Assembly: GCA_030374765.1 (NCBI GenBank)
Contig: JARGXX010000077.1
Coordinates: 620,001-684,000, forward strand
Length of the DNA: 64,000 nt
Origin: Agarophyton chilense
Taxonomy: Eukaryota; Rhodophyta; Florideophyceae; Gracilariales; Gracilariaceae
Reading direction: 5' to 3'
The notes under the pieces are model-generated. The model was not told the DNA's origin. It was given only the letters and a program-made list of their open reading frames with translations, and made no database searches. Within the stretch, counting starts at the first letter, position 1, and each line of letters starts with the position of its first letter. Positions 19,695-31,027 of this stretch are shown here, in pieces. A program made the translations under genes and the position numbers.

Positions 19695-22600
19695 ATGTCT
19701 GAAGCTAACACTACTCGCGTTATGTTCGATGGTTCCGAAGGAGCGGAGGTCGAGCGTTTCTTCTTTGCGTACGAAAATGTCGCCATGCGCGGAAAGACGG
19801 ACGAAGAGAAGGCAGTAGAGCTTCTCTGTCACTTAGAGGGCTCTGCGTTTGACTTCTATTATAGGACATTCGCAGAGTCAGGTTCTTTGACCAAGGAAGC
19901 AATGGACTACACCGCTGTAAAGAAGAAGATTATGGCTGAATTCATCTAGAAGAGCCAGCCAGAAGACGATGTCTATGAGGCAGTCTCTGGCCGCTTAGAC
20001 CCTGAGAATCTGTTATCCTCTTTGGCCGAATTGGACGCGCTTTACAAGCGTGTAGGCTTTAACGATACCGCTTCCTTCGGGTTGCTTAGGAACGCGGTGG
20101 CCTCTATTCCTTACATGGCTCAGTTTGTCATGTACAGGGCGCCTTCTGACTATCAGTCATTGAAGAAGGCCATTGTGGAGTATCACGTTGGTCGAAAGGC
20201 TTACTTTTCTGGAGTCGGTTCCTCATCCTCCGCGGCGCTTGGTGTGAAGAATATTTTACCAAGGCCGGATGCTCGTTCCGGGACTACTCAGCAGCTCCAA
20301 AGCCAGGTCGAGCAGTTGACCAAGAACTTTTCCGAGCTGCACCTGCTGGTGAAGAAGAAGTTTGACAGCGGAACTACGGCAACGGCGGACAAGGACTGGA
20401 CTTGTAGTTATAGTAAGAAGACGGGACACGGTGCAAACCGTTGTCCTTCGAATCCGCATCGTGACACGAAGTGTTCGCGTTGCGGCAAGATGGGCCATTC
20501 GGAGTCTACTTGTTGTTCTAAACCTAGAAGGAGTGATTCTCGCTCTGTTGGGTTCGATGGAGCGAGGTCAGAGTCGCGGGAAGAGATGAAACTCAAGTCC
20601 GATGGCGACTCTAATCATGTTGCAGTTGTGCAAGAGTCTGCTTTGGTTGATGTCGTGGCTGCAGCGAAGAGAAACGCCGAGGGCCAAGCTCTTCCGAAGC
20701 AACCTCGCACGAATGTCATGGATATTGACGTTCTGGTGAACAAGAATCCGGGCGAGCCCCGAGCGGCTGCAAGGCCGAAATTGAGGGGTAAGCGTAGGAA
20801 GTCCCGCAAGGTGAAGAAGCCCTCACAGGGCCTTCAGGAGCACGTCGGGAAGTATAATGTGGTAGCCGAGCTGGCTGCCGCATCGTGCGGGCTTACGTTT
20901 GGGCAGCTACTCCGTGGTGACGCTGAAGAGGCCAAGAAGCTTCTGAAGCGCCTACTGGCTGGGAGTGTGCCTAAGAGCCATGTGTCTGTCTTGAGCGCCT
21001 CTGGCCTCCCCCGTCGTTTGAAAGTCGTGTCTGTGAAGCTTTATGGCACGAGAACACACGCCCTACTCGACACTGGAGCTGTTCCGAATCTACTCTCGCT
21101 GGAGCTATGCGAACAGTTGACTTTATCGCCCCTGGCCACGTCAAGGAAGGTCACAGTCGCCGATGGGACTGTCGCCCAGGTGTTAGGCTGTGTCAAAGAT
21201 GTGCCAGTCTCGTTTGGGACGATGAGCATCCCCTTAGACTTCCTTGTCGTCCAGAATACTCCGTTTGATGTCATTGTTGGTAGCCCGACGCTGGATGCCT
21301 TGCAGGCGCGACTGGTTTTTAGTCGCCAGCAAGTTACTCTTGCAGTCGGAGCAGAAGAGGTTCTGTTACCATTCTATAACGAACCCCCTTTTATCGATGG
21401 AGCTCGCACAGATAGCGAGGACTTCACATCTCCTGAAGAATCTGATGCTGAGCGGTCTATTAACGCGTCATCGTCATCACCATCGAGCTCCGGGGATGAA
21501 TCTGACGGTGAGCCGGACTTGGTATTGGCAATAGTGAACAAGGAGCCGTATGAACCGGATTTACAGGACTTCGATTGCAACGTGGATATCTCCGATGTTG
21601 ATGAAGAGGGTGATCATTCAGCTCTACTAGCGTCAAAGATGAGGCATCTTCCTCGGGAAGCACAAGAGGACTTGACGAATGCCTTGAGGGAGACCAATAT
21701 TACCGCCTGGGACATTAGTGACCTCCAGCCGGCTGACGTTCCTGTGGTGCACTCTTTTGAGTTGACGGACGACAATCCGATTCATTCGAGAGTGCGCAGG
21801 ATGCCCCCGAAGCACAACGCAATTGTGCGTAAAGAAGTTGATGAGCTGCTTGAGGCTGGAGTAATTACGCCTTCAAGTTCAGCTTGGTCCTTTCCAGTAG
21901 TCATAGCTACCAAAAAGGACGGTAGACCACGATTCTGTGTTGATTACCGTCAATTGAACAGGGTAATGAAGCCAACCAGGTGGCCGTTACCGAAGATCGA
22001 GGAGATCTTCGACGACTTAGCTGGGTCGAAGATATTCACAACTCTAGACTTGTACACTGGGTACTGGCAAGTCCGCATGTCGGAGACTTGCAAGGAGATG
22101 ACGACCTTTGCATGCCGCTATGGAACGTACAAGTTCGAGGTGATGCCGTTCGGATTGATGAACGCCCCCTCGACGTTTCAGAGAATGATGGATGGAGTCC
22201 TACAGGATCTTCCATTCGCAATGGTCTATGTGGATGATGTGGTTATCTTCTCGAAGACGACCGAAGAGCACCTCCGTCATTGTAGGGCAGTGTTCGAACG
22301 AATTCTGGAAGCCAACTTGAAATTTAAGGTCACCAAGTGCAGTTTTGCACAATCAGAGATAAAGTTATTGGGACACGTCATTAATGTTGACGGAATTCAG
22401 GTGGACACGGACAAGATCAAGGACATTGTTGATGCTGCCGTGCCTACCAACGTCACGGAGTTGAGGAGTTTCCTTGGGCTGGCGGGATACTATCGCCGCT
22501 TTATCAAGAACTTCGCAAGGAGCTCGGCGGTGTTGCACGCCGCCACCTCTGGCAAGAAAAAGTTTGAATGGACGAGGGAAATGCAGATTGCGTTTGAGCA

Positions 22601-24326
22601 TCTGAAGGATAAACTTACGACGCCCCCCGTGCTGGCCTTCCCTGACTATGACGCTCCGTTCATAGTGGAGACCGATGCGTCGTCGGTCGCGTTGGGAATT
22701 GTCCTCTCTCAGAAGAAGAAGGATGGGAAAGTACATCCCATACAGTACGCTTCGCGTACGATGACGGAAGTAGAGAGACGCTACTCTACGAGTGAACGGG
22801 AAGCGCTCGCAGTCGTGTTCGCTTTGAAGAAGTTCAGAGTGTATCTCCTCTCTGATATTCCCTTCACTGTGCTGACAGACCATCAGGCTCTGCAGTACGC
22901 GTTTAAGAAGAAGGATGTGCATGGGAGGTTGGCCCGATGGATGGACTTGATGGCCGAATACGACTTCGAGATTAAGTATCGCCCGGGGATAGTAAATGGT
23001 GCGGCGGATTACCTGTCCCGCATGACTGGTCTTTCACGGGAGCCAGAGACTGTTGAAGGAGACTTACAATCAGAGGTAGTCGCCACAATTTCGTGGGCAG
23101 ACCCTAGGCTGTCGGGACTTGAGCCGTACTTGCTTAATGTTGCCAGGTTCCTGGCCGGAGTTCAAGTCCAGGATGAGGACCCGAAAAGAAAGAAGTCGAT
23201 CAAGAGGAACGCGAAGAGATTCATGCTCTGGAACGATACGCTTTTCCGGAGAGAGGCCGCTGGGCTGCGCGCCGTCCCACCTGTCGATGATCGCAGAGAG
23301 ATCATAAGAATGTTCCATGACGAGATCGGACATTGGGATGCCACGACGACGAGGAACTTTGTTCGGGACAGGTTCTGGTGGCCCGGTGTCTGCAGAGATG
23401 TCACGGATTATGTCCGAGGTTGTGATGGGTGCCAGCACGCGCAGAGGATCCCGACCTACTACACGAACCTTCGAGCTCCTATAACGGGACTGTTCGAAAC
23501 GTTCTCGATAGACTTCGCAGGTCCCCTCGGCGCATCGAAGAATGGTAAGAGATTCGCTATCATTGCAGTGGAGCATCTCACAGGATGGCCTATTGCAGGG
23601 GCCACGGAGAACTCCACTGCGAGCACGGTGATAGAATTCGTTTGGAAGGAGATCATACTGCCATTTGGACCACCGAAGAAGATCGTTTCGGATAACGCCA
23701 ACGCCTTTACCGCTGGAGCAGTCAGGAACTTCATGACGAAGCATGGGATCGTGTGGAAAACCGTACTCCCGTACGCGCCTATGGCGAATGGGAGAGCTGA
23801 ACGTATGGTGGCTACGATCAAATTGGCCATCAAGAGGACAGTAGTGCGTACTGACTTGGACTGGGCAGACTCTCTACCGCAGGTTTTGTATGGCTACCGT
23901 CGTCGCGATAGGGGAACAGTTCCGTCCCCGTTTCAGCTGATGTACGGAATCAAACCAAGGATGATGGCGAATGACACGGTGGCCCTCTTGCAGGGTGGCA
24001 CGCCGCATCACCGAGCGTTAGAATTAATGGGCGAGTCTGGAACCCGCGCGATGCAAATCGAAAGAGCGTGCATTCCTCGTGTGCCCAAGGGGAAAGTCAA
24101 ATACTATGATGTCGGAGACGAAGTGTTAGTTGCACATGGACCCGCCTTTAATAAGTCGCGCAAGTGGCCGGCGTTCGAGTCATACTACTATGGCCCATGC
24201 CGCGTCACGAAGGCGACCCACCCTCGCTACGAACTTTTGTCCTCGACAGGACGTATAACGCGCACAGCCGTCCATGCGAGAAGGTTGGTTCTTTACAAAA
24301 GGAAACCTGTCCACCTACGCAGTTAA
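19695..24326 (+). CDS. gag-pol region of the young Gypsy element (fossil)
   Basis: Parts in order: gag matrix/capsid-like region (19695 to about 20380); two zinc-knuckle-like Cys/His clusters (about 20400-20520); basic linker; aspartic protease with LLDTGA near 21064; reverse transcriptase with YVDD near 22228; RNase H starting TDASS near 22672; integrase zinc region H-H-C-C (about 23310-23440); integrase core beginning DFAGP near 23512; and a C-terminal segment with YYYGPCRV. No chromodomain is seen at the end. The pol part is long and open, and the region as a whole looks broken about once. It is treated as a fossil. Confidence 0.9.
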
Positions 24327-24548
24327 AGGATGAGCAGACAGGTGAGCAAACGGAAGAAGGGACGAAAGAAGACCTAGTATATTGAGAAGTTGCTCTCATC
24401 GAGCGGGTTCAGAGCCATAAAGCTTGAGCTGATGTCTGTGGGCAGGCGGGCTTTGCGAAGGGGACATGTGGAACATCTAATTGTAGCATTGCATGACGCC
24501 GATGTACAGCGAAGCCTTAGCATATGGATTCTACATCTATCAATGAAG

Positions 24549-25238
24549 CTACGCTGCACGAGTCTCCTTAGCCCTCTCGCGCTCGATTGCGAGCTTGCGA
24601 CGCTTCTTCTTATTGTTCGTTCCATTACGATGACGAGGCTTCTTAGAGCGTCCTTCAGTATCGGGGACATGGACCATCCGCACTTCTCGGATGCCGGTGA
24701 AGGTCGAAGTATCGTCAACGCAACCCTCGAGGGCCCTTTCGCATAAAGTCAACGGAAACTCCTCAACACAATCGAGGATGATTCGACAGCCGGTGTCGAT
24801 TACCAGACTGTGGATAACGCGGTTGGTTCCGTCGATAGTGAGAACATACACACCGGAACGCTGAGACGAATAGTTGTTCGAATCATGAACGGACTCAGTC
24901 AACCCAAGTTCTCGCAACATGATATCCGACAGCACGTAGTCAGGGCTGGCCTCAAGAAACAATACGATTCGTTTCCCCACGATCTTGACGAGCTCTTCGC
25001 GGTAGAGTCGAACGATCTCCTCCGGATTGGAAAGGAAAAGGTTGTACGCAGGATGCCGATGGGTCCGATGGGAATCAAGGGAGATGGCTACGATGTCTTC
25101 CCTATCGTGGAGAAGAGCCATGAGGTCCCGGCGTTCGTTACGAAGTCGCTGCGACACGCGCATTGCCAGCCCCCACACATGTGAGCGAGGAACCCGGCGC
25201 GTCCGCTGGGCTCTCACTCGCTGCCTGGTAACAGCCAT
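24549..25238 (-). CDS. Antisense frame in the 3' tail of the young Gypsy element
   Basis: A minus-strand frame of about 229 residues from an ATG at 25238, lying between pol and the 3' LTR and opposite in sense to gag-pol. Its composition is protein-like: an Arg-rich start, a middle with YVLTIDGTNRVIHSLVIDTG and a Lys/Arg-rich end (KKPRHRNGTNNKKKRRK) like a nuclear or nucleolar signal. I do not recognise the family. Antisense frames in this place are known for some plant LTR elements. It belongs to the element, not to the host. Confidence 0.55.
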   Translation of the reverse strand: MAVTRQRVRAQRTRRVPRSHVWGLAMRVSQRLRNERRDLMALLHDREDIVAISLDSHRTHRHPAYNLFLSNPEEIVRLYREELVKIVGKRIVLFLEASPDYVLSDIMLRELGLTESVHDSNNYSSQRSGVYVLTIDGTNRVIHSLVIDTGCRIILDCVEEFPLTLCERALEGCVDDTSTFTGIREVRMVHVPDTEGRSKKPRHRNGTNNKKKRRKLAIERERAKETRAA

Positions 25239-25515
25239 AGTCGTACCACGCCTACCACTGGCTCCGCCGAAGAGCGATGTCCGACAACCGTATGCACTGG
25301 GACTAAAACACCAACCTGTGCACGTCAGTCGTCGGAGAGAGCGCGTAGGATGGCGAAGCACAGCGGAAGGCGGGACGGTTCAAGCGACGCAGCGCAGGGG
25401 GAGCGTAGCGCAGACGTGAGCAACCGAGCGCGGACAAACCGCAACACGGGAGCGAGCGAACGAGCGCGATGCGCGGACCAGGCACGGAAAACGAGAGGAC
25501 GCGATGCGCGAAGAA

Positions 25516-25575
25516 GGCGCGGAAAACCGACAAAGCGCGGAAAACCGACAAAGCGCGGACAAAGCGCGAGAGAGG
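25516..25575. repeat. 18-bp tandem repeat in the element tail
   Basis: Units of the form GCGCGGAAAACCGACAAA repeat about 2.5 times within a longer purine- and GC-rich region before the 3' LTR. Confidence 0.7.
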
Positions 25576-25821
25576 CGTGAGTGAGCAGGAGCGCGAGCAG
25601 TGCGCAGGCTACGATGTGTGAAGGACAAGGCGAGGGAGAGGCGACGGCGCAAGTGTCAAGCAAGCGTTGCGCTATTTACAACTATAGCACGCGATCGCAG
25701 GACGCTTGGCGCGTATAATTGCCCCCCAGCAATTTTGAGACATTGCTGGAGGGATTGCACCGTGACAGACCTCGACCCCACTCGCTACGCCACCGTGTGG
25801 CGTAGTTTGAGTTGTGGGGCG

Positions 25822-25985
25822 TGTCGGCCTCTGTTTGGGGCTGTGTCCACGTGTGACGCGGACGCAGCCCCTCGCGAGCTGAAATATCAAAACCTTCCTG
25901 CGAGCGGTGGAATTGGTGGGGGGAGGGGACAAGAAAGACAACGAAAGGAAAACAGAGGGTACGCTTGCCCGTAACAAGCCTGTCA
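25822..25985 (+). repeat. 3' LTR of the young Gypsy element (164 bp)
   Basis: Same length as the 5' LTR and nearly identical; followed by AATTC at 25986-25990. Confidence 0.95.
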
Positions 25986-25990
25986 AATTC

Positions 25991-26414
25991 CGTCGTAGAG
26001 TGAGGCTCACCCCAAACAAGGGTGATATCTCCGTAACGCTCACCGGGCCGGACTGTACTCTCTCCCTGCTGGACTAGGAGATTGGCTATCTACTCCGTGA
26101 GAATATAGCCCAACTCAAAATTCGGGTTATACGACCGTGACGTGACGGAAACCATTGACGGACAAGTCTAAATTACTGAGTACAGTCAGCGAAATTAACA
26201 TACCTCAGGACGTAGCATAGCCCTCCTTCCAAAACGAAAACGGATAGAGACGTTTTTCAACCTCTAGCACATAGCAATACGGCAGAGTAGCTTGTCAATG
26301 TAAAATGATCTATCGTAGAACGACATAGCACACAAGAGAAACAAAACAAAACACGAAATTTACTTATATCATCGAAAATTTAAAACAGCAACTACAATAA
26401 AACTTTCACCAAAA
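25991..26414. other. Flank of the Gypsy element grading into AT-rich DNA
   Basis: No supported gene. Base composition shifts from balanced to AT-rich near 26,300. Confidence 0.4.
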
Positions 26415-27040
26415 TCAATCAATAGCAATTGCCCCCTTTTTCTCAACTGCACTAATTAATTGTTGAGGAATCGACTGGTATAAAATTTTAGTCAATGCAT
26501 CAGGCAATTTGTTCCATACCTGATCAACTGCATCAGCCGATTCTCCCATCATTTCAAATTGTCTCTGCCCTACATAAACATGTCTGGCCAACCAGGCTCA
26601 GACATTTTCTAAAGTATTAGTCTGGACTTTTTGCTTGCCAGTCCAAAACAACATCATGGTGCTCCTGTAGCCACTGTTTCGTACCATTAGCAAGGTGGGA
26701 ATTAGCCCCATCATGCACAAAAATCCAGTTCTCGCCCATTGTTTCGGCAGCATACGGTTGAGAGACCTTAGATAGAACATTTATGGATGACTTCCCTGTA
26801 ATAGAGCGATCAAAACCGACCATACATCTAGTCCCATAATACAGAATGAAGGCTAAAACCATAAAAAACTTTTCTCCTTGTATATGACGTGAAACAATTC
26901 TGGTGTTTTTCTTAGATTATGCCAATACGCAGCCAAACCATCCACACCATCTTAATTAAACCTTTTTTCGCACGAAAATATGACCTTCTTCTACTTTACT
27001 TTTTATAACCAAATTTCTGTTTGGCTCAACTTAAACCATT
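26415..27040 (-). pseudogene. Tc1/mariner-type transposase remnant
   Basis: Read on the minus strand, this has the DDE domain of a Tc1/mariner-like transposase: VIFS.EKRFN..DG.DG near 26990, WIFVHDGANSHLANGTKQWL near 26690-26750, VVLDWQAKSPD and NTLENV near 26600-26640, then a C-terminal region ending ISAVEKKGAIAID at 26415. The first acidic residue is replaced (FSCEKRF where SDEKRF is usual). There are in-frame stops (after RFN, after SFLWF and at ENV.AW) and a one-base shift after SPD. The N-terminal helix-turn-helix part is missing. It is a dead DNA transposon, old by the number of lesions. Confidence 0.8.
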
Positions 27041-27080
27041 TTTTGTAAATTTGAGACATATAAATTGCAGTGCTCATGTT

Positions 27081-27220
27081 CTTGTAAAGTCTGTTTCAAA
27101 AACATATCCCTTGCACAAATATTTCGTAAAATGCCTTTTCGACTACAGTACACTCAATAAAAACAACACATGAAAAATATCAAGTCAAAATACTGTTTCA
27201 AAAACATATCCTTTCGTCAG
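27081..27220 (-). repeat. Tc1/mariner-like terminal repeat with two internal direct repeats (copy A)
   Basis: GTTTCAAAAACATATCC occurs twice in the same direction, at about 27093 and 27195, with about 85 bp between. This resembles the IR/DR termini of Tc1-like elements. The reverse complement is about 90% identical to 48595-48730. Confidence 0.7.
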
Positions 27221-28364
27221 CCATATTATCTACAGCCTTTCAGTAGTTTGTTTTCGCCTCTTTAACCCTACTGACACTTACAGAGTGTGTTATCATTTAT
27301 TCAATAAAAAAATGAATTAAATTAAACGCTATTTTGTCACAGTAATTTGTGATACAAACTTTCGAATAAAAAACTGTACTGAACTGTCTAATTTGCCCAT
27401 AAATCATCTAATCTAGCACTCCATTGGTGTTTTCAATTAAGTGAACATTGAAAATTCGTCATGAAAGATCCGTATCAGTCATATTTAAACCATTCATGTA
27501 CTGTTTCTGAACATGTGACTGTTTTACAAGCGCACTATCCTGCTAAAAATCATAATTTAATATATACGTAAAGTAGGAATAAACCAGCACAAAACTCTCT
27601 ATCACTTTATCATAATGTTTCTAAGTCATTGAAGCTTTTAAAAACGCTATTTCAGTTAATGTTACTTCAAATATGCCATCTAAAACTATCTCCGATGTAT
27701 AACCAAAGAACTTTCTTACAAAACTCAAATTTGTTTTGCAATTATTACGCTAATAGAATTTAAAGAAACCTGGTCCGCTCATATTCACAGTTTTCGTCCA
27801 AAAAAATTATCTTTTCTTCATAATCTTTTTTTAATAAGGATTTGCTGAGAAACACAACGCACGTTTGCGTTTATGGTGCGTTTTCAAAAGAAGATTCTTT
27901 TCTTGTTGTGTAGTTTAATCAATTTTTAGTTTTTAATTTTTAATTTGCGTCATATTTAAGAACATTTTACATTCAAACACTGTTTTGTTTCAATTTTTTT
28001 GCACGATGAATTATCACAGAACAGATAAAGCTTACTTTCACGCGTTTTTGTGTTAGAAAGAATTCGGTATGGCTCAAACATCGCTTGAATTCATACCAAA
28101 CAAAGTGTTTTGTAATAATTGTTTGTTTTTGGGCTTATTATTTGTTTTTGCGCTATAAAAGTTGGGATCATGCCTTTGTGGTCCATTCTAATAATTTTCA
28201 TATAGTTTTGGCGAGATAAAGGCGGGCGGTACAACAGTCATAATAGAGCTCTATATTGTATAAAGGATGTGTTTAAGAAACAAGTTTTTTAACTTGAAAA
28301 GGTTTTATTCGGTGAGAAATTGGCTCTACAGTACAGAAAACGCCACTTTTTGCCCGGTTTTAGG

Positions 28365-28384
28365 AAAGGATATGTTTTTGAAAC
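28365..28384 (+). repeat. 20-bp copy of the transposon end motif
   Basis: AAAGGATATGTTTTTGAAAC is the exact reverse complement of the motif at about 27195-27214, so the two face each other across 1.15 kb. Confidence 0.7.
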
Positions 28385-29002
28385 GCACTGTACCTCAGGT
28401 GAAATACATCTCTGAGTATCTGCTAGATTTCTCGCACGGTGATTTATAAACCTTTTTTGTGCTTGTTTCAAATACTGCTGGCCAGTAGAACGGTGTCTTC
28501 ATACCTTTTTCGCGATGGCGTAGTGCTCGTTGTCTTGAATTTGGCTTAGAGGTATTTTCTTGGCACGGTGGTGCTTTGTGTTATATTTAAAATAGCTTTA
28601 CTGGTAGGGATGAAAAACCAAAGAATTATGTACGGTTGAATTATGTTCAAGTTGTTATGAAGCGCTCCTAAATGGTTTGAATATATCTTTTATGGTAAAT
28701 TGTTTCGCATATATATAATTTCGTTTTAAATTTTTGACACTCTAGTGTGTGCTGAAATAACATTTTACGCAATTATCTGCAGAATAAATACGGCTTACTT
28801 CACGTGAAGCTGACTTACGTTTAACAGTTGCGCTTTGTCTTCGCTTGCAAAGGCTTTTTTCCCTTTTAAGGTATAAAACCTTTCATGACTGTACAACCGG
28901 CACCGTGGATGAATTGTACGTTCAAAACGAATCCAATCACAGTACAGAGAGGATGAAACACTTTTTGGACGTGACTTGAACGCCTTGGGGCTGCAACTAC
29001 AT

Positions 29003-29036
<34 letters not shown>
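29003..29036. repeat. (AT)n microsatellite
   Basis: About 16 AT units in a row. Confidence 0.95.
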
Positions 29037-29038
<2 letters not shown>

Positions 29039-29235
29039 CTACCAATTTAAAAGAAGGTAGATCGGAACACGTGCCAAAGTAAAATAATATCTTTGAAGCC
29101 TGATTATTTCTACAAATAGATCTTTATTAGACATAAGCGATTTAAATTCTTTTTTATATAGGATGTACACTAATAAAACTGAGAAAGATTTCTTCTTTGA
29201 GCTCTTGAACCGTTACAACTTCTAGTATTTTATTC

Positions 29236-29452
29236 TGTCGAAAAACAAATGGGTTAGTTTATCATAAAGTCGCGGTTGAAACTAATAAAAGAGAGGTATG
29301 GTCAATAGGATGATATGAAGCAGCTTCCCGTTTGAAATGCGTGGACGCAGTATATATTAATAGAACACGTGGTGGCACGAGTCGAGTGCCGGGTCTCAGC
29401 TCGAACGCATTTGCGACCCTTATCAGAGGTATTAAAAGTATTGTTTGTAGCA
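29236..29452 (+). repeat. Left LTR-like repeat (diverged, approximate ends)
   Basis: Aligns by eye with 32490-32706 over about 200 bp with many substitutions. Confidence 0.6.
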
Positions 29453-29488
29453 CTACCGTATGTTGTTTGTTTCATCCCTTTTATTGTT

Positions 29489-31018
29489 ATGGGCTCAGAA
29501 AGCTCTAATGAACTGCCGTCGCACCCGCGCTTTTCCTGGGATTCTCATACTGTTCCCTGGACAGATGGGAAGAGAAATCAAGAACTGTATGCTTCCGCCG
29601 TGGCTCAGTGGAAGACGTACCACAACCTTCTCGCAGACAGTAACCCCTACAAGATCAAACCGGAAGTCATGGGCATTGTTCTGCAATCTGAGCTCTACGG
29701 TCGCGCTCGAAACACCTGCAAATCGATACTTTCGGAAAGCATTCAATCAGCTGATGGCGCAGACGTCATCGTTAACGCGTTGTACATGCGCGATTCGCTC
29801 GCAGTCGTGTCGGAAGTGTATCAGGACTTTCTGGAACTGCTGCATACGAAGACAAACCGCAACGAAAGTGTAAAAAACCTCGATTCACGGTTTCAGGGGA
29901 ACTTATCACGACAAAACGCCCAAGGAGAAGACAAAAAGTTGTCGGAAGCTCTCGTCGCTTTTAAATTGTTGACCAATTGCGATATGAACAACACACAGAG
30001 ATTGTCTGTGTTGGCAAATTATGAGCCTAAGGACTCTTCGTTCAAAACGAATGCGACGACCAGTACATTTCTTGAGAGCATATTCTACAGTGCGATAGCT
30101 TCAGTTCTCCGACAATGCGACCCAGGTCAGGGCTCTGGTAGTTCGCAGACGAATACACTGAGCAGTAGCGCCGCCTACACTCAAAGAAACAGAAGCAACA
30201 ATCGGTTCGCCTACAGTAGGCAGGGAATGACACCGGAGCAATTGGCAGAGAAAAAAAGAAGAACGGAATGCAACAAATGTGGAACGTTCGGACATTGGTC
30301 TGGCGATCACAGAGAAGATGGCTCTCTCAAGGCAGCATTCAAACCTTATGATGCTGCGCCAACGCAAGTGACCGAACATAAGAATGTCCTTTCTTTCGAC
30401 ACGGTGACTCGAGGACACGAGTCACATCCGTATCACAATTTCACTGGACCACTTCTCGATGACGGAGCACCCTACAGTGGAATTGGCATGAAAGAGCTGC
30501 ATTTCATCAAGGACATGGTATGTCCCAACTGGAATGGCAAGTTGTACCCGATCCCTGACACAATTGCCGATCGTCCAAATTGGAAATACGGAAGTGGCAA
30601 CCACAAGATTGAGCCTCGTCGCATACTTGGCTCTATTGTTTTAATCTCTCGTTCTGATGCAGGCAACATTTTCAATGTCAGACATGTCGTTGTGGAAGGA
30701 TCTATGCAGTGGGTGATTGGAAGGAATGTGACGCAGTATTGCAATATAATGCACTTGCACGGGAGCGTCTTGCAACTACCCGCAACTGCTGGATGTACAA
30801 CTACAGACACTATATCACAGACAGATAGGGACATGCACTCTTATGTCCCGCATACTGTGTTCACGCATCCATTTGACCACATGACGCCCCTGAACCAGCA
30901 GGTGTTGTTCTGCGCAACGGACAAGCTGAGTGAGGACGCAACCAACCGACCATGGACGGAAGTGAAGAAGATGGTAGACAAAGTTAACCATCACGTGTCT
31001 TGTAACTCCACCTACTGA
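29489..31018 (+). CDS. gag-protease region of the old LTR element (fossil)
   Basis: An open frame from the ATG at 29489. It has a helical gag-like N-terminus, the zinc knuckle CNKCGTFGHWSGDH near 30270, and a retropepsin-like LLDDGAPYSGIG near 30450. The active site reads DDG rather than DSG or DTG. It is treated as part of a fossil element. Confidence 0.65.
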   Translation: MGSESSNELPSHPRFSWDSHTVPWTDGKRNQELYASAVAQWKTYHNLLADSNPYKIKPEVMGIVLQSELYGRARNTCKSILSESIQSADGADVIVNALYMRDSLAVVSEVYQDFLELLHTKTNRNESVKNLDSRFQGNLSRQNAQGEDKKLSEALVAFKLLTNCDMNNTQRLSVLANYEPKDSSFKTNATTSTFLESIFYSAIASVLRQCDPGQGSGSSQTNTLSSSAAYTQRNRSNNRFAYSRQGMTPEQLAEKKRRTECNKCGTFGHWSGDHREDGSLKAAFKPYDAAPTQVTEHKNVLSFDTVTRGHESHPYHNFTGPLLDDGAPYSGIGMKELHFIKDMVCPNWNGKLYPIPDTIADRPNWKYGSGNHKIEPRRILGSIVLISRSDAGNIFNVRHVVVEGSMQWVIGRNVTQYCNIMHLHGSVLQLPATAGCTTTDTISQTDRDMHSYVPHTVFTHPFDHMTPLNQQVLFCATDKLSEDATNRPWTEVKKMVDKVNHHVSCNSTY

Positions 31019-31027
31019 GACATAAGA

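Larger units (their letters stand above)
19499..25985 (+). mobile_element. Young Ty3/Gypsy LTR retrotransposon, 6.5 kb, fossil copy nearly whole
   Basis: The element is bounded by 164-bp direct repeats that begin TG and end CA and differ at about one base. It is flanked by AATTC duplications. The order of parts is gag, zinc knuckles, aspartic protease, reverse transcriptase, RNase H and integrase, which is the Ty3/Gypsy order. A 1.5-kb tail before the 3' LTR holds an antisense frame. Right after the 5' LTR, TGGTACCGCATCC is a candidate tRNA primer site. The near-identical LTRs mean a recent insertion. The coding part looks almost whole, with about one break. Confidence 0.95.
27221..29235. other. 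AT-rich tract without genes
   Basis: About 2 kb of strongly AT-rich sequence. It holds another copy of the transposon end motif (28365-28384) and an AT microsatellite. No coding frame of note. It may be old transposon debris. Confidence 0.5.

Noticed and set aside
25303-25663. Leu/Arg-rich minus-strand frames near the 3' LTR
   Set aside because: Low-complexity translations of the GC-rich tandem repeats in the element tail.
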